DNA of 64,000 bases from Bog-532 sp963824545 (GCA_963824545.1 CAWGPP010000023.1:252448-316447); one strand, 5' to 3'; positions 1-9,976 are shown, counted from the first letter of the stretch. A program made the numbers and translations. Notes: generated by a model not told the origin, from the sequence alone.

Positions 1-2
1 AA

Positions 3-2352
3 CTGGCGGACCGGGCGCGGGCCGCGGGGGACACGGCGTCCGCGCTCTCCTGGGCGCGCCGCCGCGCCGCGCTGGACCGGCTGGATGAGTCCGCCACGGC
101 CGGCCTCATCCAGGTATTGATCGAGGCGGGCGACGCGCCGGCGGCGCTGGAGGAGTTCGCCCGGCTGGAGCAGCGGCTCGGCTCCGAGCTCGGGGTCCGG
201 GTGTCGGCGACCACCACGGCGCTGGTCGAGCCGTCCTGCTCGAAGGCGAGGGCGGCATCGGCAAAACCCGCCTCATCGAGGAACTCCAGGCCGCCGCGCG
301 GGGGCAGGCCGCGGGCCCGGCCGCGAGCAGGCCGGCCTGCATCATGGCCAGCGCGGCCGGCCCCGGGCCCGCGGCACCCTTCGGCATCTGGGCCGACGCG
401 CTCGGCGACCTGGCCGCCGGCACCGGGCCGCCGCCCGCGGACGAGCCGTGGACCGCGACCCTGGCCAGGATCGTCCCGGCCCTGGCCGGTCAGGCTGACC
501 GCCCCGGTGGGCGGCTGGCGGCCGACCCGCAGCTGGAACGCGTTCGCCTGTGCGAGGCCGTCGTCCAGTTCCTCATCTGGGCGTCCCGCCCGGCTCCGCT
601 GCTGCTGGCCATGGAGGACCTGCACGCGGCCGACACCGCGAGCCTCGAGCTGATCGCCTACGCGGGCCGCCGGCTCGCCCGGCTGCCCGTGCTGCTCGTC
701 CTGACCAGGCGCCTGGAACCTGGCCGGCGGGACCTGGACGCCGTGCTCGCCGCCCTGCGGTCCCGCCGTGCCCTCGCCACCGTTATCCGCCTGGGGCCGC
801 TCACCGACGATGCCGCCCGCGCTGTCATCCGGCAGACGGCAGACGTGCCCGAGGCGGTGGTCAGCGAGATCGTCCAGTGCGCCGCTGGCAGCCCGCTCCT
901 CGCCGTGGAGAGCGCCCGCGCTGCCGCGGAAGGCGGCCTGGTCGCGGGCCTGGCCGGCGCCGTCCGGATCGCGGTCGGCCGGCTGTCCGGGCCGGCCCGG
1001 ACGTTCGTTGAGTTCGCCGCCGTCGCGGGGCGCGCGGTGGACCGCGCCGAGGTTGCCTCGCTGCCGCTGCCCAGTCCCGCGCTGGCCGCCACCGAAGCCC
1101 TGGGTTCGGGTCTGCTGCAGGCCGATGGTGGCCGGACCGGGTTCCGGCACGCCCTACTGGCCAACGCCGTCTATCAGGACATCGCTGACCCGGCCCGGGC
1201 CCGGCTGCACGGCGCCCTGGCTCAGCTCCTCCGCACGCGCGCCCGGCCCGCGCGAACGGGTCGCCGTACGGCCCAGGCGGCCGAGATCGCCCGGCACCTC
1301 CGGGCCGCCGGCCAGGACGAGCAGGCCGTCAACTACCTGGTCGTGGCCGCGCAAGGGGCTCGCAGCGTCGCGGCGATGGCCCAAGCGGACAGCTTCCTGA
1401 CCGAGGCGCTGCAGATCGAGCCGGATGACCCGGACCTGCTCGTCGAGCTGGCCGAAGTCAGCGCCTTCCGCGGCCTGCCGGACCGTTCCGGCGAAGCCTT
1501 CGGCCGGGCCCTGGAGCTGATAGCGCCGCAGGATTCCGGCGCCCTGATCAGCGCGTGGCTCAGGCGCGGGCGCTGGCTGCGCGGCGGTGTCTGCCATCCG
1601 CGTGAGTCCCGCCGGTCCTACCAGAACGCCGCGTGCGCCGCGGCCTGCGCCGGCGAGTTCGGGCGCGCGCTTGACTTCGCCGACCGGTGCCTGCCGCTGG
1701 TGGTCCCGAACGGCCTGCTCCGCCTCAGCGTCTACGCGCAGACGGCCCGGTCCGCCATCTTGCGGCGGCTGGGCCGGCTGCCCGAAGCGTGCCAGGCGTG
1801 TGACGCGGCCGCCGGGTACGCCGACCGGATCGGGCTGCCCGAGCTTGACGGCCTCGTGCACGCCGAACGTGGCCTGATCGCCGCCGCGGCCGCGCAGCCG
1901 GGGGAGGCCGTAGCCGGGCTCACGAGCGCTCTGGACCTCGGCGCCCCGGTCAGCCGGCCCGCCACCCGGCTGCGCCTCGCCGAGGCTCTGGTCAGGGCCG
2001 GGCAGCCTGACGAGGCCGAGACCGAGCTGCGGGCCGTCACGCTCGAACCGGTCGGCCCGGGTGACTTTCCCGCCACGCTGGTCGCGCAGATGAGCCGGGT
2101 TCAGGGTCTCATCGCCGCTGCCCGCGGCGACGTGGCGCTGGCCGAGCGCTACCTTTCCGAGTCGCTCGCCAGCTGGCAGCGGATTGCGGGCAGACCGGAC
2201 AGCCGGCAGGCGGGTGCCGGGTACGTGGCCGGCCTGATCGATCTCGGCCGCCCGCCCGTCAGCAGCCTGGTCGAGACCGCTCCGCCGTCCAGCAGGACCT
2301 CATCCGCCAGTCCCTGCTCCGGCTGGCCGGTCTCGCCGCCACGACGGCTTGA
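3..2352 (+). pseudogene. BTAD/AAA ATPase transcriptional regulator, partial and frameshifted
   Basis: The left edge cuts into this gene. Frame 3 (from base 3) encodes the end of a bacterial transcriptional activation domain (ALSWARRRAALDRLDESA and APAALEEFARLEQRLGSELG). From about base 230 the homology continues in frame 2 with a Walker A motif (GEGGIGKTR, about 245-270), a Walker B-like stretch (LLLAMEDLHAAD, near 605-640) and a long alpha-helical TPR-like region. The linker normally found between BTAD and Walker A, with its VGR motif, is absent, so bases 215-235 look like a deletion with a frame change. Near 2275 the frame changes again: frame 1 gives a plausible C-terminus (RSAVQQDLIRQSLLRLAG) ending at TGA 2350-2352, whereas frame 2 runs on antisense into the next gene. 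This is a SARP/AfsR-like or large-ATPase regulator remnant; no LuxR helix-turn-helix is visible. Sequencing error is possible. Confidence 0.7.
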
Positions 2353-2371
2353 CATGCACGGGGTCGCGGGA

Positions 2372-2776
2372 TTACGGGGTGACGAGAGCGTCGGTCAGCG
2401 GGTCGATCCCGGCCAGCTTGGCAGCCAGGTCGGCGCTGAGATGATGGCGGGCGGCGAGCGCGGCGGGTGCGTAGTAGCTGACTTTCGTCTGCCCCGCGTC
2501 ATCCCATATCAGCACCTTGAGCGGCAGGTCCAGGGCCGCCAGCGGCGCGGCCGCCATCACCGGCGTGCCCGCGGCCGGGCTGCCGAACAGCACCAGCGTG
2601 GTGCCACGCAACGGCAGCCCCGCCTGCTGCGCCTCGGCGCTCTGGTCGATCACCGCGAACAGCTTCATGCCCTTCGCGGCGAGCAGGTCCGTCAGGCGCG
2701 CGACGGTACCGGTCACTGGCCGCGGGCTGATCTTGGTAACGACGCCGGGCTCACTCCAGCCAGCCTCTTCGGTCAT
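2372..2776 (-). CDS. DUF302 domain-containing protein
   Basis: A 134-residue protein with the DUF302 pattern: KISPRPVTGTVARLTDLLAAKGMKLFAVIDQSAEA near the N-terminus, then LRGTTLVLFGSPAAGTPVM and LPLKVLIWDDAGQTKVSYY. DUF302 proteins are small soluble alpha/beta domains of unproven function, sometimes linked to copper or redox stress. The ATG at 2774-2776 is chosen because an AAGGAG ribosome binding site lies just upstream; the open frame extends further but without homology. It follows the DAHP synthase gene on the same strand with a gap of about 50 bases, so co-transcription is possible. Confidence 0.85.
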   Translation of the reverse strand: MTEEAGWSEPGVVTKISPRPVTGTVARLTDLLAAKGMKLFAVIDQSAEAQQAGLPLRGTTLVLFGSPAAGTPVMAAAPLAALDLPLKVLIWDDAGQTKVSYYAPAALAARHHLSADLAAKLAGIDPLTDALVTP

Positions 2777-2826
2777 CGCTCGCTCTCCTTCGGTAGCGTG
2801 GCACGCGGGCCGCCGCACAGGTGCGG

Positions 2827-4191
2827 TCAGCGGCTTGATCCGCGGACGGCCCGGCCGTAATTTTCCGCGACGGTGAACGCCAGATCCAGTGACTGGCTCC
2901 GGTTGAGCCGCGGATCGCACGCGGTCTCGTACCGCTGGTGCAGGTCGTCCTCGGCGATCTGGTGACTGCCACCAACGCATTCGGTCACGTTGTCGCCGGT
3001 GAACTCGATGTGTATGCCGCCCGGATGGGTGCCGAGGGCCCGGTGTACCTCGAAGAACCCGTTCACTTCGGCGAGGATGTCGCTGAATCGCCGCGTCTTG
3101 TAGCCGCCCGGTGCCTCGAAGGTGTTGCCGTGCATCGGGTCGCAGATCCAGGCGACCGGCGACCGCGCCTCGCGGACCGCCTGGATCAGCGGCGGCAGCA
3201 GGTCGCGGACCCGCGCGGCGCCCATCCGCGTGATGAACGTGAGCCGCCCCGGCACGCCATCCGGGTTGAGCGTTTCGGTCAGCGCGACGACGTCCGCGGG
3301 CGTAGCGGACGGGCCCAGCTTGACGCCGATGGGGTTATCGATGCCGCGCGCGAACTCGAGGTGCGCGTCCCCGTTGGCGCGGGTGCGCTCGCCGATCCAC
3401 AGGAAGTGCGCGGAGGCGTCATAGCGCAGCCCGCTATGAGAGTCCGTCCTGGTCAGGGCGTTCTCGTAATCCAGGAGCAAGGCCTCGTGACTGGAGTACA
3501 GCTCCACCGAGCGCAGCTCCTGCGGGTCGGCGCCGCAGGCGTGCATGAACGCGAGGGCGCGGTCTATCTCGCCGGCCAGCCGTTCGTAGCTCTGCCCCGA
3601 CGGGCTGGTCCGGACGAAGTCCTGATTCCAGGCGTGCGCCCGGCGCAGGTCCGCGAAACCGCCGACCGTGTAGGCGCGGCACAGGTTGAGCGTGACGGCC
3701 GAGCAATGGTAGGCGCGGAGCAGCCGTCCCGGGTCCGGTGTCCTGGCCTCGGGGGTGAAATCAAAGCCGTTCACGGCGTCGCCGCGGTAGGCGGGCAGCT
3801 CGACGCCGTCGCGTGTCTCGGTCTGGCTGGACCGCGGCTTGGCGAACTGGCCGGCCATCCGGGCGATCTTGACGACGGGCACGCTCGCCCCGTAGGTGAG
3901 GACCAGCGCCATCTGCAGCAGCGTCTGCAGCTTGGCGCGGACCGCGCCGGCCGTCGCGCCGTCGAACGTCTCCGCGCAGTCACCGCCCTGCAGGACGAAC
4001 GCCTCCCCCCGCGTCACGGCGGCCAGGCGTTCCCGCAGCTGGTCGCACTCGTCGGCGACGATGAGCGGCGGCAGCGCGGCCAGCTCGGTGGTCACCGCGG
4101 TCAGCCGCTGCCGGTCCGGCCAGTCCGGCTGCTGGCGTGCGGTCAGCCCCCGCCAGATCCCCGCCCCAGAGTCTTCCGTCACCGCCGTCAT
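2827..4191 (-). CDS. aroG: class II 3-deoxy-7-phosphoheptulonate (DAHP) synthase
   Basis: 454 residues, the usual length for plant/actinobacterial type II DAHP synthase. The enzyme condenses phosphoenolpyruvate and erythrose 4-phosphate, the first step of the shikimate pathway. Family landmarks are present: QGGDCAETF (about residues 88-96), the PEP-binding and metal-site region with KLGPSATP, FITRMGA, and CDPMHGNTF followed by GGIHIEFTGDNVTEC. The N-terminal WRGLTARQQPDWPD is the typical start of the family. ATG at 4189-4191 with a GGAG-containing leader. The gene is monocistronic or leads into the DUF302 gene; no other aromatic genes lie nearby. Confidence 0.95.
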   Translation of the reverse strand: MTAVTEDSGAGIWRGLTARQQPDWPDRQRLTAVTTELAALPPLIVADECDQLRERLAAVTRGEAFVLQGGDCAETFDGATAGAVRAKLQTLLQMALVLTYGASVPVVKIARMAGQFAKPRSSQTETRDGVELPAYRGDAVNGFDFTPEARTPDPGRLLRAYHCSAVTLNLCRAYTVGGFADLRRAHAWNQDFVRTSPSGQSYERLAGEIDRALAFMHACGADPQELRSVELYSSHEALLLDYENALTRTDSHSGLRYDASAHFLWIGERTRANGDAHLEFARGIDNPIGVKLGPSATPADVVALTETLNPDGVPGRLTFITRMGAARVRDLLPPLIQAVREARSPVAWICDPMHGNTFEAPGGYKTRRFSDILAEVNGFFEVHRALGTHPGGIHIEFTGDNVTECVGGSHQIAEDDLHQRYETACDPRLNRSQSLDLAFTVAENYGRAVRGSSR

Positions 4192-4283
4192 GGCCGGGGC
4201 TCCTGCGCCGGTGGTGCTGGTGTGATCACGATCTCACCGTACCGGCCGGGCCGGCACCGCCGCCGCGCGGCCGCGCCGATCGG

Positions 4284-5576
4284 TCACAGCCTGCCGGCCG
4301 CCTTCAGCGCCAGGTAGGCGTCGGCCAGCGCGGGCGGCAGCCGCTCGGGCGGCGCGTCCACCACGATGGCCCCGCGGCGCTGAAGGTCCCCGCTGACCCG
4401 CGCACGCTCCGCCCGGGCCCGTTCCGCGGCGGCGGCCGCGTACACCAGCCCCGCCTCGCCCCGGCCGGCGGCCAGCTCATCCACCCGTGGATCCGCGACC
4501 GCCCCCACCAGCAGCTGATGCCGCGATGCCAGCAGCGCGACGTGCGGCAGCAGGTTCTCGGTGACCGCGGCCGGGTTGAGGTCGGTCAGCAGCACGACCA
4601 GGCAGCGCTGGCGGGCATGCGCCAGGACCGTGGCCGCCATGGCCGCGCCGTCCGGCTCGATCAATTCCGCCTCCAGCGGCGCCATCGCGTCGGTGACGGC
4701 GGCCAGCACCGCCGAACGCGACGCGCCGGTGACCCGGGCCCGGGCGCGGCGGTCCATGGCGATCAGGTCGAGCCGGTCACCGGCACGCGCCGCGAGCGCG
4801 GTGAGCAACTGCACCGCGTCCATCGCGAAGTCCAGCCGGGGTGCGTCGCCGACGCGCCCGGCCATCGTCCGCCCGGTGTCCAGCAGCACCAGGATCCGGC
4901 GGTCGCGCTCCGGGCGCCACGTCCGGACCAGGACATCGGAATGCCGCGCGGTCCCGCGCCAGTCAATGGACCGTACGTCGTCGCCGACGACGTACTCGCG
5001 CAGCGAGTCGAACTCGCTGCCCTGGCCGCGCAGCAGCGAGCGGTGCTGCCCGTCCAGTTCGCGCAGCCGGGACAGCTTCTCCGGCAGATGCCGGCGGCTG
5101 CGGAACGGCGGCAGCGCACGAACCGTCCACGGCACCGGCTGGCTGGCTTGCCGGGCGGCCAGCCCCAGCGGGCCGGACGACCGGATGGTGACCGTGGCCG
5201 CCGCCGCGTCCCCGCGCCGAACCGGCGTCAGCGACGTCTGTACCTGGGCCGAGCCGCCCGCGGGAACCGCCAGCCGCGCCACCCGCGGTACGGCGCCGGC
5301 GCTGGGCGGCCACGCGTCCCGCGCCACCGCCCGCAACGCGCGCGCCGCCGGGTTCTCGATCGTCAGGGTCACCACCGCGGTCTCCCCGAGCCGTACCTTG
5401 GTGTCCCCGGCCCGGCTGAGCCGCGCCGCCCGGACCGGCGCGGCGAGCAGCAGGTCCACCGCGACGCCCGCGGCCAGCAGCCCTTCGGTCAGGACCAGCG
5501 CGGCCACCGAGCGGAGCCCCAGCACGACCAGAACCCCGGCCAGGGCGAGCGCGGCCGTACGCCCGGTGAGCGCCAC
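4284..5576 (-). CDS. DUF58 domain-containing protein (von Willebrand-like)
   Basis: About 430 residues from a GTG at 5574-5576. Two hydrophobic segments at the N-terminus (TAALALAGVLVVLGL and ALVLTEGLLAAGVAVDLLL) anchor it in the membrane. The centre holds the DUF58 signature (SEFDSLREYVVGDDVRSIDWRGTARHSDVLVRTW), followed by a vWA-like fold with a degenerate metal-site start (RILVLLDTGRTM). The GTG lies just after the stop of the MoxR gene (TAA 5584-5582), which points to translational coupling. DUF58 and MoxR proteins commonly pair, with the ATPase thought to act as a chaperone for the vWA partner. The exact cellular role in actinomycetes is not established. Confidence 0.88.
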   Translation of the reverse strand: MALTGRTAALALAGVLVVLGLRSVAALVLTEGLLAAGVAVDLLLAAPVRAARLSRAGDTKVRLGETAVVTLTIENPAARALRAVARDAWPPSAGAVPRVARLAVPAGGSAQVQTSLTPVRRGDAAAATVTIRSSGPLGLAARQASQPVPWTVRALPPFRSRRHLPEKLSRLRELDGQHRSLLRGQGSEFDSLREYVVGDDVRSIDWRGTARHSDVLVRTWRPERDRRILVLLDTGRTMAGRVGDAPRLDFAMDAVQLLTALAARAGDRLDLIAMDRRARARVTGASRSAVLAAVTDAMAPLEAELIEPDGAAMAATVLAHARQRCLVVLLTDLNPAAVTENLLPHVALLASRHQLLVGAVADPRVDELAAGRGEAGLVYAAAAAERARAERARVSGDLQRRGAIVVDAPPERLPPALADAYLALKAAGRL

Positions 5577-5581
5577 CGGCG

Positions 5582-6622
5582 TTACCGCGGGACCGGCACG
5601 GACGCGAGCACGCCGTCCAGCACGCCGTCCGGGGAGGCGCCTTCCAGCTCCGCTTCGGGGCGCAGCTGGATCCGGTGCCGGAACGTCGGCCGGGCCAGCG
5701 CCTTCACGTCGTCGGGGGTGACGTACTCGCGGCCCGCCAGCCAGGCCCAGGCGCGGCTCGTGCCCAGCAGCGCGGTCGCGCCCCGGGGGGAGACGCCGAG
5801 CTGCAGCGACGGTGACTGCCGGGTCGCCCGGCACAGGTCGACGATGTAGGAGGTGATCTCGGCCGCCACCCGGACGTTGCGCACCGCCTGGCCCGCCGCC
5901 GTCAGATCGGCGCGCCCGGCGACCGGCCGCAGCCCCGCCGCGGCCAGGTCACCGGGGCTGAATCCGGCCGCGTGCCGGGCCAGTATGCCGATCTCGTCGT
6001 CCCGCCCGGGCACCGGGACGGTCAGCTTCATCAGGAACCGGTCCAGCTGCGCCTCGGGCAGCGGATAGGTCCCCTCGTACTCGACCGGGTTCTGCGTGGC
6101 GGCCACCAGGAATGGGTCCGGCAGCGGCCGCGGCTGGCCATCGACCGAGACCTGCCGCTCCTCCATCGCTTCCAGCAGTGCCGCCTGGGTCTTCGGCGGT
6201 GTCCGGTTGATCTCGTCGGCGAGCAGCAGGTTCGTGAAGACCGGCCCCTCCCGGAACTCGAACTCCGCCGTCCTCGCGTCGTATACCAGCGACCCGGTCA
6301 CATCGCCGGGCATCAGGTCCGGGGTGAACTGGATCCGCCTGCTCTCCAGCGACAGCGACGCGGCCAGCGCCCGCACCAGCAGCGTCTTCGCCACCCCCGG
6401 CACCCCTTCCAGCAGCACGTGGCCGCGGCACAGCAGCGCGATGATCAGGCCGGTGACCGCCTGGTCCTGCCCGACGACGGCTTTGCCGATCTCGTTGCGC
6501 ACGGCCGCCAGAGCCTCCCGGGGATCGGCGGCGGCGGGCCAGACGGGGCCGGCGCTGGCGGCCGGCCCGGGCGCCGCGCCGGGGCCGGCGTCTCGCACCG
6601 GAAACGGGGTGTCGGCGGTCAC
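5582..6622 (-). CDS. MoxR-family AAA+ ATPase
   Basis: 346 residues. Walker A is GVPGVAKT within LLEGVPGVAKTLLVRALA; Walker B is LLLADEINRTPPKTQAALLEAMEE; the sensor 1 region reads FLVAATQNPVEYEGTYPLPEAQLDRFL. These are textbook MoxR features. The C-terminal lid contains LGVSPRGATALLGTSRAWAWLAGREYVTPDDV. The start is a GTG (6620-6622) overlapping the stop of the DUF4350 gene as GTGA, so the genes are translationally coupled. MoxR ATPases are predicted to act as chaperones that insert metals or assemble vWA-containing complexes; the adjacent DUF58 protein is the likely client. Confidence 0.93.
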   Translation of the reverse strand: MTADTPFPVRDAGPGAAPGPAASAGPVWPAAADPREALAAVRNEIGKAVVGQDQAVTGLIIALLCRGHVLLEGVPGVAKTLLVRALAASLSLESRRIQFTPDLMPGDVTGSLVYDARTAEFEFREGPVFTNLLLADEINRTPPKTQAALLEAMEERQVSVDGQPRPLPDPFLVAATQNPVEYEGTYPLPEAQLDRFLMKLTVPVPGRDDEIGILARHAAGFSPGDLAAAGLRPVAGRADLTAAGQAVRNVRVAAEITSYIVDLCRATRQSPSLQLGVSPRGATALLGTSRAWAWLAGREYVTPDDVKALARPTFRHRIQLRPEAELEGASPDGVLDGVLASVPVPR

Positions 6623-7845
6623 GGGATGTGTACCTCTCTCTCCAGCGCGTCCAGGCCCTCGGCCAGGTCGACGAGCGCAGTGTCGTCGGCCGGGACCGGG
6701 CCCGCCAGCAGCGCCGTGATCTCCTCGGCGGGCCGTCCGCTGCGCGCAGCGAGCAGCCTCGCGACCGCCGTGGCGTCGGTCGTCCCGGGCAGCCCGAGCA
6801 CCCGAAGGATACGGCCGCGGGCCGCGTCCCGCAGCGCCGCGGCGGCCCGGTCGCGTGACCGGTGCGCGCGGTACAGCCGCCCGTGGCCCTCGACGGTTTC
6901 CGCCGCCCGCACCACGACCGGCAGCCGCTCCGCGACGACCGGCCCCAGCCGCCGCCCCCGCCACAACGCGGCCAGCACCGCCGCGATCACGAGCTGGCCG
7001 AGCACGAGATAGGCCCCGGCCGGGACGATGCTGGTGAACGCCTGCTGGCCGCCCGCCCCGCCGGACCCGGGCGCAGGCGGCCCGGGAACCAGCCAGACGA
7101 GCCGCGAGCGCCCGCCGAGCAGGTTCAGGGCGAGGGCCGCGTTGCCGAGGCGGCCCAGATTGGCGTTGGCGAGCGGCGCGCCGGTCCCGAGCACGGTGAT
7201 GACGCGGCCGCCGGCGACGTAGCGGACCAGGGACGGATGGCCGCCGGCCGGATAGCACTGCGCGGCGCCCGTGGCCGTCGTCTGCAGCGCCGATCCGCCC
7301 AGATCCGCCGAACCGGCCAGCCGGGCCGCGGGCAGCGCGCACCGCGGGGAGATGGCCCGCACGGGCGTCTGGCGCACCTCGGTGACCCCCGGGGCGAGCA
7401 CGGCCAGCACCACCGGGTCCGGCTCGGCGATGATCCGGTTGCCGGGAAGCCGGGCCAGCGACCGGAGCTGGCCCACCGTCAGCAGCTCGGGTTCGGCGAT
7501 CAGCAGCGTGACCGTTCCGGAACCGGCAGCTGCCGCGGCGGCGGCCCCGGCCACGCTGGACACGCGCGTCACCGCCGTACCGCGCTCCGCCAGCAGGGTG
7601 GCGAGCGCGCGGGCGCCGTCCGGCTGCGGGTTCCCGGGGTCGAGATAGCCGGTGGTCCCGGCGGTCGGCTGCAGCAGCGCGATGAGGACGCCGCCGGCGA
7701 TCACCGCCGCCACGACGGCCAGCGGGCCACGCCACTTCCGCCAGGCCGGGGCCGGTGTCCGGCCCGCGGCCGGTGTCCCGCCCGCAGGTGGTGTCCGGCC
7801 CGCGGGGAAAGCAGGCCCGGGCGGCCCGGTGCGGGTGCTCGTCAC
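6619..7845 (-). CDS. DUF4350 domain-containing membrane protein
   Basis: About 408 residues from a GTG (7843-7845) overlapping the upstream stop by GTGA. A proline/glycine/threonine-rich N-terminus precedes one membrane segment (GPLAVVAAVIAGGVLIALL). The DUF4350 region follows with LDPGNPQPDGARALATLLAERGTAVTRVSSV. A second hydrophobic segment (AGAYLVLGQLVIAAVLAALWRG) lies about two thirds along, followed by a basic helical cytoplasmic tail. The family is a regular member of the actinobacterial DUF58/MoxR/DUF4129 operon. Function is unknown; a sugar or ligand-binding extracytoplasmic fold is conceivable but not shown here. Confidence 0.85.
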   Translation of the reverse strand: MTSTRTGPPGPAFPAGRTPPAGGTPAAGRTPAPAWRKWRGPLAVVAAVIAGGVLIALLQPTAGTTGYLDPGNPQPDGARALATLLAERGTAVTRVSSVAGAAAAAAAGSGTVTLLIAEPELLTVGQLRSLARLPGNRIIAEPDPVVLAVLAPGVTEVRQTPVRAISPRCALPAARLAGSADLGGSALQTTATGAAQCYPAGGHPSLVRYVAGGRVITVLGTGAPLANANLGRLGNAALALNLLGGRSRLVWLVPGPPAPGSGGAGGQQAFTSIVPAGAYLVLGQLVIAAVLAALWRGRRLGPVVAERLPVVVRAAETVEGHGRLYRAHRSRDRAAAALRDAARGRILRVLGLPGTTDATAVARLLAARSGRPAEEITALLAGPVPADDTALVDLAEGLDALEREVHIP

Positions 7846-8531
7846 GCGGGTACCGCCGGGAGCGGGGCGGCGTCGTGCGGGGCGGGCGGATGCGGCACGG
7901 CCGACGCGATGGCCGCCTCCAGGTCGCGGAGCCGTTCGCAGCCCGCCCGGGTGCCGCGCTGTTCGCCGTAACAAACGTCGTCGAAGAGCCGCGCCGCCGC
8001 GGTGAGTTCCGCCGCGTGCCCCGGCAGCAGCCGCCCGGCCTCGGCGGCCAGCTCGTCCGCCGTCCGGCCCAGGTCCGGGATCAGCACGCCGCGTTCTTCC
8101 AGGCCGGCCGCGATCGCGCGCAGGTACGCGAGGATCGCCGCCGAATAGTCACCCTCGACAGCGCTTCGTTCCGCCTGCTCCCGGTGCTCGCGCGCGGTCA
8201 GCAGGGCGGGCCCGGACAGCGCGCCGGCGGCCGTCCGGCGTGACCGGGCCACCGGGCCGATCCGGCGCACGATGACGGCCACGACCACGACGGCCAGCGC
8301 CGCCAGCGCGACCATCGCCCACCAGCCGCCCGGGATCACGCCGCTGGTCCCGTTGAAGAACCTGCTCAGCAGGTTCGCGGCGTGGCTGAGCAGCCACTGG
8401 CCGAAGGACTGGTGCGGGTGGTACACGGCCTTGGCCAGCTCGTCACGCGCCAGCCGCTGCCCGGCCTGCCGCCCGATCGGCGGGGCCGTCCCCGCGTAGG
8501 CGGCCGTCCACCCGGTCCGCGTGATCACCAT
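7842..8531 (-). CDS. DUF4129 domain-containing membrane protein
   Basis: 229 residues. One membrane segment (WAMVALAALAVVVVAVIV) separates an external N-terminal part from a cytoplasmic DUF4129 domain with the pattern REQAERSAVEGDYSAAILAYLRAIAAGLEERGV and a C-terminal FDDVCYGEQRG. ATG at 8529-8531 overlaps the stop of the upstream membrane protein by seven bases (ATGGTGA), and its own stop overlaps the next start. DUF4129 also occurs at the end of transglutaminase-like proteins in the same genomic setting. Role unknown; probably a partner of the MoxR/DUF58 machinery. Confidence 0.85.
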   Translation of the reverse strand: MVITRTGWTAAYAGTAPPIGRQAGQRLARDELAKAVYHPHQSFGQWLLSHAANLLSRFFNGTSGVIPGGWWAMVALAALAVVVVAVIVRRIGPVARSRRTAAGALSGPALLTAREHREQAERSAVEGDYSAAILAYLRAIAAGLEERGVLIPDLGRTADELAAEAGRLLPGHAAELTAAARLFDDVCYGEQRGTRAGCERLRDLEAAIASAVPHPPAPHDAAPLPAVPA

Positions 8532-9784
8532 TGCCCGTGGCCGGGGCCTTGCTTCCCCGCGGCGGACGGCGGCCGCCAGACGGTGGCGAACTCGTCGCCG
8601 ACGGCGCCGGGCGCGCCCGTATCCGCCGCCGTCCGCAAGGCCATGTCCAGGCCCTCCTTGCGCATCCGCAGGTCGACGTAGAGCAGGACGTAGATGCCGG
8701 CCAGCAGCGCGCCGGTCACGGACCGGCTCACGATCGTGCCGATCGTGCCGATGACGACGGCCAGGAGCGGTGGATGCAGCGAGCCGCCGGCGTGGGAGGA
8801 GATGATGCCGGCCGGGATGCTGAACGGCAGTTGCAGGATCGCGCTCGCGATGCCGACGATGAGCTCCGCGAGCAGCGCGATCCCGAGTACGCGCCAGAAG
8901 CTGCCGCGCACGAGCCGCCACGAGCGGCCCAGGGCCCGCGCCGGGCCGGTCCGCTCGAGCACGACCACCTGGTTGGCCAGGACGAACGACGTCCAGAGCC
9001 ACACGGTCAGGCAGAGCACCGCGATGCCGCCCAGTACGAAGTAACCGGCGATCAGCCCGACAGGGGCGTGCACGGCCGCCACGATCAGCCCGATCCCCGC
9101 GAAGACCGCCCACAGGCCGATCATGACCAGGCAGAACAGGATCGTGGCGCCGAATATGGACGGCAGCCGCGGCAGCGTGCGCCGCCACGCCTCCGCGGCC
9201 GTGATCTGCTCGCCGAGCACCGAACGGCCCACCACCACGGTCAGCATGCCGGTGAGGATCTGCCCGGCGATCACCAGGAGCAGGTACGTGACCGCCAGCC
9301 CGGCTATCTGGTGCCCGACGTTCGACAGCTCGTGCTGCAGCTGGGCCTGGCTCTGCTGGCTGTTGCCGCCGAAAGAGCTGAAGGTGCCGAAGCCCGCCAC
9401 CGCGGTGGGGGCGATGATCGCCGCAACGATCCCGTAGATGGTCATGATGAGCGCGCCCACCCCGAGCGTGGCCCGGGGATTGCGGCGGATCGCGGTGAAC
9501 GCGCCGTCGAGGATCTCGCCGACACCGATGGGGCGCAGCGGGATTACCCCCGGCTTGGGCGCCGATGGCCGCCCGTACGGGGGCCGGCCGTAGGGCCCGG
9601 GCGGGCCGTAGGGGCGCGCGCCGGGCGCTCCGTAGTGCGGCTGGCCGTACGGACCGGGGCCAGGCGTCCCGTACGGCGGCTGCCCGTAGCCGCCCGGCTG
9701 GCCGTAGGGCCCGGGGCCGCCGTAGGGCCCGGGGCCAGGCTGGCCCTGTTCCCCGGGGTCACCCTGGCCAGTTTCTTCGGCCAT
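8525..9784 (-). CDS. integral membrane protein with Gly/Pro/Tyr-rich N-terminal tail
   Basis: 419 residues. Residues 5-75 form a low-complexity tail of PYGQP/PYGAPG-like repeats, typical of actinobacterial envelope proteins. The rest has about six hydrophobic segments, e.g. ALIMTIYGIVAAIIAPTAVAG, VTYLLLVIAGQILTGMLTVVVG, ATILFCLVMIGLWAVFAGIGLIV and GYFVLGGIAVLCLTVWLWTSFVL. The fold resembles the glycerophosphoryl diester phosphodiesterase membrane-domain family, without a catalytic phosphodiesterase domain. ATG 9782-9784 has an AAGGA site upstream. It is first in the minus-strand operon and divergent from mtrA, so 9785-9976 must hold promoters for both directions. Confidence 0.82.
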   Translation of the reverse strand: MAEETGQGDPGEQGQPGPGPYGGPGPYGQPGGYGQPPYGTPGPGPYGQPHYGAPGARPYGPPGPYGRPPYGRPSAPKPGVIPLRPIGVGEILDGAFTAIRRNPRATLGVGALIMTIYGIVAAIIAPTAVAGFGTFSSFGGNSQQSQAQLQHELSNVGHQIAGLAVTYLLLVIAGQILTGMLTVVVGRSVLGEQITAAEAWRRTLPRLPSIFGATILFCLVMIGLWAVFAGIGLIVAAVHAPVGLIAGYFVLGGIAVLCLTVWLWTSFVLANQVVVLERTGPARALGRSWRLVRGSFWRVLGIALLAELIVGIASAILQLPFSIPAGIISSHAGGSLHPPLLAVVIGTIGTIVSRSVTGALLAGIYVLLYVDLRMRKEGLDMALRTAADTGAPGAVGDEFATVWRPPSAAGKQGPGHGQW

Positions 9785-9976
9785 GTCAGCTTTCCTTACT
9801 GTCGCCCCCACGCGGTGCCGATCATAATGGCACGCCCAGCGGCCTCGCAGAATGCAGGCCGGGCCGGCCGGGAAATGCCCCGCGCGGGCGGCCATCCAGG
9901 CCGCTGGCGGCGCCGCGGCGGGCACGGCATTCGCGCAAGGGCCTCTTCATGCCCGATCACGTGGAACTATAGGGCC

